Below are positions 35,134 through 47,100 of a stretch of DNA of 58,011 nucleotides, one piece after another. The stretch is from Streptococcus parasanguinis (GTDB lineage Bacteria > Bacillota > Bacilli > Lactobacillales > Streptococcaceae). The notes beneath the pieces are model-generated. The model saw only the letters and a list, made by a program, of their open reading frames with translations, did not search any database and had not been told where the DNA came from. Position 1 is the stretch's first letter, and each line of letters begins with the position of its first letter. A program made the translations under genes and the position numbers. The DNA lies in NCBI RefSeq assembly GCF_016648855.1, contig NZ_JACLQU010000016.1:1-58011 (forward strand), in the 5' to 3' direction.

Positions 35134-38100
35134 ATGAAGGATATTTTCAATAGACGCCAACGCTTTTCTTTACGAAAATATAGCATTGGGGTTTGTTCTG
35201 TTCTCTTAGGAACAGCTCTTTTCGCTGCAGGTGCCAATACGGCTTCTGCGGAGGAAACAACTGCCCCTTCAGGTGCATCGACGTCGGCTTCGACGGAGTC
35301 TGCATCTGATAGCACAGTAGGAGCTGAAACAGCTCCCTCTTCTACTGCAGCATCTTATAATGCTAAAGTAACAAATGTCGATCAAGCAAATACAGGTGCT
35401 GCGCAGGAAGTCAAAGAGCAATCTGAGGCTACTAAAGCAGCAGCTAAAGCTGAGGAAGCTGCAAAACTGGCTCCGAAAGCTGAAGAAACTGTAAAACCAG
35501 CTAAAACTGAAGAAGCTTCAAAACCGCTAAACGTTGGTTCATTGCCAGAAATCGCTCTACCAGTTACAAATAAGGCAGAGTTAAGTGCTAAACCAGCTTC
35601 TACAACAGCACCAACTACAGCATCACCAACTTCAACTCGTGCTGCAGCTAGTGAAAACTCAGAATCAGTGGCTACCAGTGAAGCGGCTACAGCTGAAACT
35701 CCAGTAACTCTCAATGCTACAGTGAAGCCAACCTCACTTCGTGGTACTGACGCTCCTACAGCAGAGCGCGCAGCTGCTGAAGATCGTAGTGCATCACTTG
35801 ATCGCGCCGCAACTGATTTGGCTAATGGCGGGGCTTTGGCGACAACTCGTAGCCGTCGTGGACGTCGTGCTGTTACAGACCACAATAACGAGCCGGTTGC
35901 TGTAGCAACTTTCCTAAAAGACGGTGAAGTTGCTACACCTGAAATGACGGATCCAAACGGTGCAACTGTTTCATCTCAACCTGTACCATCTGGTTACTCT
36001 GCTAAAGAAGGCGATGTCTATACTTATAGTATCGTAGACCTCACTCGCTTTAATGAACGTTACAATACAAACTACTACACACGTGCTTACAAGGGATTTA
36101 ATGATTCTACTGATACTACTGTAGAATTAATTGATAAAAATACAGGTAATGTAGTAGAAACTAGAAAAATTACTGCATCTAGTGGTATTCAAAAATTCAC
36201 TACTACTGCTACTGCATCTAGAGGAGAATTAACTTGGCAAGTTGATTACGATCCAGGTACAGGAACTGGTCCTGGTAAAACGGACCAACCATTTATTCAA
36301 TATGGTTATGAAGTTGGGGCAAGTATCCAAGCTTTGGTAGCTCCTGGACATAACCTTACTACTGAAGAACAAAAATTATACGATGCTGTTTATGCAGCTC
36401 GTACATCAACAGATATTATCAACGTTGTAGAACCAGCTTATAACGGTCGTACAATTACAGATACCAATGCCAAGATTCCGCTATCAGTTAATAAAACAAC
36501 TTACTATAAAGTAGTTGATAAAAACAACCCTACTTTCAACGCCAATAAAACGGACGTAACGGTTCAAGACTATAAAGAAAATGGCAATGAAGTAAACTTG
36601 GCTTCATACACTCTTAAAGCTATGGAAGGTCAAAACTTCACAGCATCTGGAGAGCGTCAATTTGATGGTTACAAATTGTATCAAGCAGCTGATGCAAATG
36701 ATCAATCAGGTTATGTAAGTCGCCCTTACAAAGTTGGGACTAAATTCATGGACGCGGAGCGTGCAGGAATTAAACGGATTAAAGAAATCGTAGGGGAAGA
36801 TGGAACTGTAGTTGTTCGCGTTTACTTACTAGATCCAAAACAACAAAGCAAACGTTCTGATGGTACATTGAGCACTGATGGCTATATGTTGCTAGCAGAA
36901 ACCAAACCAATTAAACCAGGTGATTACAACAAACAAGAATTAGCTGTTAAGAAATCACCTCTTAACACCATTCCTTTCACAGATAGCAAAGGTGTAACCT
37001 ATGCAAATGGTAAGGAAGTTCCATTTGACTTCCAAAAAGCTGCTGGATATACACCATATAAAACGGTATTCGTACCATTCTTAGGGGATAACATCGGTCA
37101 CCTTTCTCCAAACGAACAATTGGTTCGTGGAGTAAATGGTATCGGTACAAACGTTGACTTGCTCAACTCATTGACACCGTACAAACAACCAATCTATTAC
37201 TATGTCAAACAAGAACCTGTAACAGTAACTCCAGAAGTTGAAAAACAACTGGAAGGACGTGTACTTGTTGATGGTGAATTTAGCTTCAAGATTGAAAAAG
37301 ATCAAGAAAATAAATCACTTCCAGGATATGAAGAAACTGTTACGAACAAAAACGGTAAAGCAACATTTAGCAAATTAAACTTCAATAAAGTTGGTACTTA
37401 CACTTACACAATTACTGAGGTTAAAGGATCAGATACAAACGTCGATTACGATGGTATGACAGTTAAGATGACTGTTACTGTAACTGAAAACTCTAAAGGT
37501 GATTTGCAAGCTGCAGTTAAATACAGTGGTACTGGTGGATTTGCCTCAAGCGCAGATGATAAAGTCTTCAACAACTACGTTGTAGCTCCAGTTAAGACCA
37601 AGTTTGACTTCAGCAAGGCTCTTGCAGGTCGTGAGTTGAAAGAAGGCGAATTCAGCTTTGTATTGAAAGATTCAGATGGTAAGACCCTTCAAACTAAGAC
37701 CAATACTAAGGCAGGTGTTGTAGCCTTTGATGATTTGACTTTTGACAATACACAAGTTGGTAAGCACAAGTACACTGTAGAAGAAGTTATCCCAGAAAAT
37801 AAAGAAACTGGTATGACTTACGATACAATGAAGGCGGAAGTAACAATCACTGTTACGAAAGAAGGTCATGTTCTTAAAGCAACAAACACACTTCCTGCAG
37901 ATACAGAGTTCAACAATACCTTCACACCTGTTGCTACACAAGCTCAATTCAAGTTCACTAAGAAATTGGAAGGGAAAGAGCTCACGAAGGATGCCTTCAC
38001 ATTTGAATTGCTTGAAAATGGTAATGTCATCCAAACGAAGAAAAATGCGGCTGATGGAACCATCCAATTTGACGCGATCTCTTACGATAAAGAAGGTTCT

Positions 38101-41100
38101 CACACTTATACTGTACGTGAAATAGCTGGAACAGATACAAACATCGACTACGATGATATGAATGCAGTCGTAAAAGTTAACGTTACGAAAGATGCTGCAT
38201 CTGGTGTCTTGACTGCTAAGGTGACTATGCCTGAAGATACAGAGTTTAACAACTTTGCAGTAGCTCCAGTTAAGACTCGTTTCGACTTCAGCAAAGCCCT
38301 TGCAGGCCGTGAGTTGAAAGAAGGCGAATTTACATTTGTATTGAAAGATGCAAATGGTAAGACTCTTCAAACCAAGACCAATACTAAACAAGGTGTTGTA
38401 GCCTTTGATAATTTGACCTTTGACAATACACAAGTAGGTGTTCACAAGTATACTGTAGAAGAAGTCCAAGGTTCTGAAGCAGGAATGACTTACGACCCAA
38501 TGAAAGCTGAAGTAACAATTACTGTTACGAAAGAAGGTCACGTTCTTAAAGCAACAAATGCTCTTCCTGCAGATACAGAGTTCAACAATACCTTCACACC
38601 TGCTGCAACTCAAGCTCAATTCAAGTTCACTAAACGTCTTGAAGGGAAAGAGCTTACAAAGGATGCCTTCACATTCGAATTGCTTGAAAATGGCAATGTG
38701 ATCCAAACCAAGAAAAATGCAGCAGATGGATCTATCACATTTGATGCGATTGAATACAACGCTGTAGGTGAACACACTTACACTGTACGTGAAGTAGCTG
38801 GCGCAGATACAAACATCGACTACGATTCAATGAATGCAGTCGTAACTGTTAATGTAACCAAAAATGCAGCTACAGGTATCTTGAGCGCAGCTGTTACAAT
38901 GCCAGAAGACACTGAGTTTAACAACTATGTGGTTTCTCCAGTTGTAACGAAATTTGACTTCACTAAGAAGTTGGCTGGCCGTAAATTGGCTGCAGGCGAA
39001 TTCAGCTTCGTATTGAAAGATGCTGCTGGTAACAAAGTTGAAACAGTGAAAAATGATGCTGACGGTAACGTAACCTTCTCAGAATTGTCATTCGACAATA
39101 CGAAAGTTGGTACTCATACGTATACAGTAGAAGAAGTGATTCCTGAAAACAAAGAATTCGGAATGACTTACGATCAAATGAAGGCGACTGTTACTGTTGA
39201 AGTTGCCAAGAACGGTCACTCATTGACAACTGTTACAAACGTTACCTCAACTGGTGGTAAAGATGCCAACGGTAAGGCTACTGATGGTACTGCAGATAAA
39301 GAATTCAACAACAAAGTTACTCCTCCAGAAACTCCAGAATTCCAACCAGAAAAATTTGTCGTTTCTAAAGAGAAATATGACATCACTGGTAACAAGTTGA
39401 TGGATGACGACGATGAGTTGACAAATGAATACACTGAAACAAATGCGGATCCATATGTAGACAAGACAAACAACAACGAACCAGAAAACTTGAATACCAA
39501 GACAGTTAAACGTGGTTCTAAATTGGTTTACCAAGTATGGCTTGATACGACTAAATTCACTGAAGCGAACAACATCCAATACGTTGGTGTATCTGATACA
39601 TACGACGCTGATAAATTGGACGTTAATGCAGCTGACATCAAAGCATATGATTCAGTAACTGGTGCAGAAGTAACCAATAAATTCGACATCAAAGTTGAAA
39701 ATGGTACGATCACTGCAACTTCTAAAGACGAATTTATCAAAGATAAAGTAAACGCTCCTGTTATCGACACAACTAAGTTCGAGTTTGGACGTTACTATAA
39801 ATTTGATATTCCAGCAACTGTGAAAGAATCTGTTAAAGCTGGTGCTGATATTGAAAATACAGCCAACCAAACAGTTCACGTTTACAACCCAGTAAGCAAG
39901 ACAGTTGAAAAACCTGAAAAACCAACACAAAAACGTGTCAACAGCGTTCCAGTTCCAGTGGAAATGAACTTCACGAAACGTTTGGAAGGTCGTGAACTTC
40001 AAGCCAAGGAATTCGAATTCGTATTGAAGAAAGACGGCGTTGAAGTTGAACGCGTGAAGAATGACGCTGCTGGTAAGATTGTCTTCAAGACCCTTGAATT
40101 CGGTCGCGATGATCTTGGTAAGACTTACAACTACACAGTAGAAGAAACTCCTGGTACAGATGCAACTGTCAAATATGACACAATGGTTGCTACTGTTAAA
40201 GTTGTGGTTTCACACGACGGTACAGCCAAAGCAATCGTTGCTAACGTAACAGATGCAGCTGATAAAGAGTTCAACAACCGTGTAACACCTCCAGAAGAAC
40301 CTAAGTTCCAACCAGAGAAATACGTTGTTTCTAAAGAGAAATACGATATCACTGGTGACAAGCTTGTTGACGATGATAGAGAGTTGGCAGACAAGTACGC
40401 AGATACAAATGCGAACCCATATGCAGACGATGCATCAAACAACGAAGCAGAAAACTTGAATACTAAGACTGTTGAACGTGGTTCTAAATTGGTTTACCAA
40501 GTATGGTTGGATACAACTAAATTTGACGCAGCTAACAAGGACAACATCCAAACAGTAGGTATTTCAGATAACTATGATGAAGCTAAATTAAATCTTAATG
40601 CGGCTGACATTAAAGCTTACGACTCTGTAACAGGCGCAGAAGTAACAGATAAATTCGATATCGCTGTCAACAACGGTGTGATCACTGCTAACTTGAAAGC
40701 TGGCTTCACGAAGTCACTTGGCGATGCAGAAAACACACAAGTTATCGACACAACTAAATTCGAATTCGGACGTTACTACAAATTCGATATTCCAACAACA
40801 GTGAAAGACGATGTTGTAGCTGGTGCAGATATCGAAAATACTGCAGCTCAAGTTGTTAACTACTACAACCCAACGACTAAGAAAGTTGAAAAACCTGAAA
40901 AACCAACTGAAAAACGTGTCAACAATGTTCCAATCTCAGTAGAATTTAACTTCACTAAGAAATTGGAAGGTCGTGCTCTTAAAGCTAACGAATTCACATT
41001 CGAGTTGAAAGATAGCGACAATGTTGTGATTGCGACTGCAACCAACGATGCAGCTGGTAACTTCAAGTTCACTCCAGTTGATTACACAAATAAAGCTGGT

Positions 41101-44100
41101 AAAACTGTCACTGCCCTTAAATACCAGAAGGGTCAAGAAGGTACTTACACTTACACTGTAACAGAGGTTAAGGGTACAGACTCAACTGTCACTTATGATG
41201 AAATGTCTGCAGTTGTAACCGTTACTGTGTCTCATGACGGTACAGCCAAAGCCTTGATCACAAACGTGACAGAACCTGCCGATAAAGAATTCAACAACAA
41301 GGTAACTCCTCCGGAAGAACCTAAGTTCCAACCAGAGAAATACGTTGTTTCTAAAGCGAAATTCGATATTACAGGTACTAAGCTCGTTGATGACGATTCT
41401 GAATTGACAGATAAATATGGTGAAACAAATACAAACCCATATGTCGATACAACTGCCAACAACGAAGATGAAAACTTGAATACGAAACCAGTTGAACGTG
41501 GCCAAAAACTTTACTACCAAGTATGGTTGGATACAACTAAATTCTCAGCAACTAACAAAGAAAATATCCAAACAGTAGGAATCACAGATAACTACGACAA
41601 GGATAAATTGACTGTTAATGCTTCAGATATCAAGGTTTATGATTCAGTTACTGGTGCAGACGTTACGACGAAATTCGATATCTCTGATAACAATGGTATT
41701 CTGACAGCGAACCTGAAAGATGGCTTCACGAAGTCACTTGGCGACGCTGAAAATACTCAAATCATTGATACTACTAAGTTCGAATTTGGACGCTACTATA
41801 AATTTGATATCCCAGCAACAGTGAAAGACGATGTTGTAGCTGGTGCAGATATCGAAAACAAGGCAGCACAAGTCGTTAACTACTACAACCCAGTAAGCAA
41901 GACTGTTGAAAAACCAAACAAACCAACTGAAAAACGTGTCAACAGTGTTCCAATCTCAGTAGAATTCAACTTCACTAAGAAATTGGAAGGTCGTGAACTT
42001 AAAGCTGGCGAATTCACATTCGAGTTGAAAGACAGCGACAATGTTGTGATTGCAACTGCAACCAACGATGCAGCTGGTAAGATCAAGTTTGCTCCAGTAG
42101 ATTACACCAATAAAGCTGGTGAAACTGTCACTGCCCTTAAATACCAGAAGGGTCAAGAGGGTACTTACAAGTACACAGTAGAAGAGGTTAAAGGAACAGA
42201 CGCAACCGTAACTTATGACACAATGAAAGCTGTTGTAACAGTTGAAGTTCGTCATGATGGTACAGCCAAAGCCTTGATCACAAACGTGACAGAACCAGCT
42301 GATAAAGAATTTAATAACACAGTTCGTCCTCCAGAAGAACCTAAGTTCCAACCAGAGAAATACGTTGTTTCTAAAGAGAAATTCGATATCACAGGCGACA
42401 AGCTCGTTGATGATGACAAAGAGTTGACAGACAAGTACGCAGATACCAATGCGGACCCATATGCGGACGATGCATCAAACAACGAAAAAGAAAACTTGAA
42501 CACTAAGACTGTGAACCGTGGCGACAAGTTGGTTTACCAAGTATGGTTGGATACAACTAAATTTGACGCAAACAACAAGGACAACATCCAATCAGTAGGA
42601 ATCTCAGATGACTACGATGAAGCTAAATTGGAACTTGATTCTACTAAGATCAAAGCTTACGACTCAGTAACAGGTGCAGAAGTAACAGATAAATTCGATA
42701 TCACTGTGAACAACGGTGTGATCACTGCAACCCTTAAAGATGGCTTCACTAAGTCGCTTGGCGATGCGGAAAACACACAAGTCATTGACACAACTAAATT
42801 CGAATTCGGACGTTACTACAAGTTCGACATCCCAACAACAGTGAAAGCTGATGTACCTGGTGGTGTAGACATCGAAAATACTGCGGCTCAAGTAGTTAAC
42901 TACTACAACCCAACTACTAAGAAAGTTGAAAAACCAAGCAAACCAACTGAAAAACGTGTAAACAACGTTCCAGTTGAAGTGGAATTCAACTTCACTAAAC
43001 GTTTGGAAGGCCGTGAACTTAAAGCCAATGAATTCAGCTTCGTTCTTAAAGATTCAACTGGTAAAGAAGTTGAGACTGTAAGCAATGATGCTTCTGGTAA
43101 CGTTAAGTTCAAAGCTCTTGAATTCAAGAAGGGTGACGAAGGTGTTCACAAGTACACAGTAGAAGAAGTTAAAGGAAGCGACGCAACCGTTACATACGAC
43201 ACAATGAAAGCGAATGTAACAGTCACAGTGAAACACGATGGTACAGCTAAAGTACTTATCGCGACTGTAGGCGACATTGCGGATAAAGAATTTAACAACC
43301 GTGTGACTCCTCCAGAAGAACCTAAGTTCCAACCAGAGAAATACGTATTAAATACAGCGAAATTCTCTATCACTGATAACAAGCTTCTTGATGATGATGC
43401 TGAGTTGACTGATAAATATGGTGAAACAAATACTGATCCATATGTAGACAAAACAGACAACAACGAAGCAGAAAACATCAATACTAAGTCTGTTAAACGC
43501 GGCGAAAAGATCTACTACCAAGTATGGTTGGATACAACTAAATTCGACGCAGCTAACAAAGACAACGTTCAAACTGTAGGAGTTACAGATAACTTTGACG
43601 AAACTAAGGTTGATGTTGATGGTTCAGCAATCAAAGCTTACGATTCAGTAACTGGAGCTGATGTAACAGATAAATTTGATATTGCTGTGAACAACGGTGT
43701 GATGACTGCAACTCTTAAAGATGGCTTCACTAAGTCACTTGGCGATGCGGAAAACACTCAAATCATTGATACAACTAAATTCGAATTCGGACGTTACTAC
43801 AAGTTTGATATTCCAGCAACTGTTAAGAACGATGTTCCTGGTGGTGCAGACATCGAAAATACTGCGGCTCAAGTCGTTAACTACTACAACCCAGTAAGCA
43901 AGACTGTTGAAAAACCAAACAAACCAACTGAAAAACGTGTAAACAATGTTCCAGTTGAAGTGGAATTCAACTTCACTAAACGTTTGGAAGGCCGTGAGCT
44001 TAAAGAAAACGAATTTAGCTTCGTTCTTAAAGATTCAGAAGGTAAGACTCTTGAAACTGTAAGCAATGATGCGGCTGGTAACGTTAAGTTCTCTAAACTT

Positions 44101-47100
44101 GAGTTCAAGAAAGGTCAAGAAGGCGTACACAACTACACAGTAGAAGAAGTTAAAGGAAGCGACGCAACCGTTACATACGACACAATGAAAGCGAATGTAA
44201 CAGTTACAGTGAAACACGATGGAACAGCTAAAGTTCTGATCGCGACTGTTGGCGAAATTGCGGACAAAGAATTTAACAACCGTGTAACTCCTCCAGAAGA
44301 ACCTAAGTTCCAACCAGAGAAATATGTTGTTTCTAAAGAGAAATACGATATCACAGGCGACAAGCTCGTTGATGATGATAAAGAGTTGGCAGACAAGTAC
44401 GCAGATACCAGTGCGGACCCATATGCGGACGATGCATCAAACAACGAAAAAGAAAACTTGAACACCAAGACTGTGAAACGTGGCGATAAGTTGGTTTATC
44501 AAGTATGGTTGGATACAACTAAATTTGACGCAAACAACAAGGACAACATCCAATCAGTAGGAATCTCAGATGACTACGATGAAGCTAAATTGGAACTTGA
44601 TTCTACTAAGATCAAAGCTTACGACTCAGTAACAGGTGCAGAAGTAACAGATAAATTCGATATCACTGTGAACAACGGTGTGATCACTGCAACCCTTAAA
44701 GATGGCTTCACTAAGTCGCTTGGCGATGCGGAAAACACACAAGTCATTGACACAACTAAATTCGAATTCGGACGTTACTACAAGTTCGACATCCCAACAA
44801 CAGTGAAAGCTGATGTACCTGGTGGTGTAGACATCGAAAACACTGCGGCTCAAGTAGTAAACTACTACAACCCAACAACTAAGAAAGTTGAAAAACCAAG
44901 CAAACCAACTGAAAAACGTGTCAACAACGTTCCAGTTGAAGTGGAATTCAACTTCACGAAACGCTTGGAAGGCCGTGAGCTTAAAGCTAACGAATTCAGC
45001 TTCGTTCTTAAAGATTCAGAAGGTAATACTCTTGAAACTGTGAAGAACGATGCATCTGGTAACGTTAAGTTCTCAGCTCTTGAATTCAAGAAAGGTCAAG
45101 AAGGCGTACACAACTACACAGTAGAAGAAGTTAAAGGATCTGACGCAACCGTTACATACGACACTATGAAAGCGAATGTAACAGTCACAGTTTCACACGA
45201 CGGAACAGCTAAGATTCTCGTAGCGACTGTAGGCAAAATTGCGGATAAAGAATTTAACAACCGTGTAACACCTCCTGAAACTCCAGAATTCAATCCAGAA
45301 AAATATGTTCTAAACGAAAAAGAATTTGATTTGACTGGAACTTCATTATTAGATGATGATAAAGAGTTGGCAGACAAGTACGCAGATACCAATGAGAACC
45401 CATATGCGGACGATGCATCTAATAACGAAAAAGCGAATATCAATACTAAATCAGTTAAACCAGGTCAAAAACTTGTTTACCAAGTATGGTTGGATACAAC
45501 TAAATTTGATGCAAACAACAAAGACCATATCCAATCAGTAGGAATCTCAGATGACTACGATGAAGCTAAAGTTGATGTTGATGGTTCAGCAATCAAAGCT
45601 TATGATGGTAAGACTGGTGCGGATGTAACAGCTAAATTCGATATCACTGTGAACAACGGTGTGATCACTGCAACCCTTAAAGATGGCTTCACTAAGTCAC
45701 TTGGCGATGCAGAAAACACACAAGTGATCGACACAACTAAATTCGAATTCGGACGTTACTACAAGTTTGATATCCCAGCTACAGTGAAAGCTGACGTTGC
45801 AGGTGGAGTTGACATCGAAAACACTGCTGCTCAAGTAGTCAACTACTACAACCCAACTACTAAGAAAGTTGAAAAACCTGAAAAACCAACTGAAAAACGT
45901 GTCAACAGCGTGCCAGTTGAAGTGGAATTCAACTTTACTAAACGTATGGAAGGTCGTGAGCTTAAAGCCAATGAATTCAGCTTCGTTCTTAAAGATTCAG
46001 AAGGTAAGACTCTTGAAACTGTGAAGAACGATAAAGATGGTAACGTTAAGTTCTCTAAACTTGAGTTCAAGAAAGGTCAAGAAGGCGTACACAACTACAC
46101 AGTAGAAGAAGTTAAAGGATCTGACGCAACCGTTACATACGACACCATGAAAGCGAATGTAACAGTCACAGTTTCACACGACGGAAAAGCTAAAGTTCTG
46201 ATCGCGAAAGTTGGCGACATTGCGGATAAAGAATTTAACAACAAGGTGACTCCTCCAGAAACTCCAGAGTTCAACCCAGAGAAATACATCTTGAACGCTG
46301 AGAAATTCGACCTTACTGGTAAATCACTTCTTGATGATGATAAAGAATTGGCAGACAAGGTTGCGGAAACAAACGCAAATCCTTACGCTGATAAGGCTGA
46401 CAATAATGAAGCAGCAAACATCAATACTAAGACAGTGAAACGTGGTGATAAGGTTGTTTACCAAGTATGGTTGGATACAACGAAATTCACTGAAGCGCAC
46501 AACATCCAATCTGTTGGTGTTACTGATGACTACGAAGAAGACAAGCTTGACATCAATGTTGCAAACATCAAAGCTTACGACTCTGTAACAGGCGAAGATG
46601 TAACAGCTAAATTTGATATCAAGGTTGAAAACGGTGTGATCTCTGCAACTTCTAAAGCGGACTTGACTAAGTCACTTGGAGACGCAGAAAATACTCCAGT
46701 GATCGACACAACTAAGTTTGCGTTTGGACGTTACTACAAGTTCGACATCCCAGCAACAGTGAAAGATACTGTTAAGGGTGGTGCAGATATTGAAAACACT
46801 GCAGCTCAAATCGTTCACCAATACGATCCAACAAGCAAGACAGTGAAGAAACCAAACAAACCAACTGAAAAACGTGTTGTGAACATCCCTGTTTCAGTAG
46901 AATTCAACTTCACGAAACGTTTGGAAGGCCGTGAGCTTAAAGCTAACGAATTCAGCTTTGTACTTAAAGATTCAACAGGTAAAGTTGTTGAAACAGTTAA
47001 GAACGATGCATCTGGTAACGTTAAGTTCTCAGCTCTTGAATTCAAGAAAGGTCAAGAAGGAACTTACAACTACACTGTAGAAGAAGTCAAAGGAACTGAT

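Noticed and set aside
37672..38775. Long minus-strand open frame (367 codons) inside the giant adhesin gene, and many similar ones to 48.4 kb
   Set aside because: They mirror the repetitive codon pattern of the sense gene, recur at the module period, have no ribosome sites, and give Cys/Phe-rich unlikely proteins.
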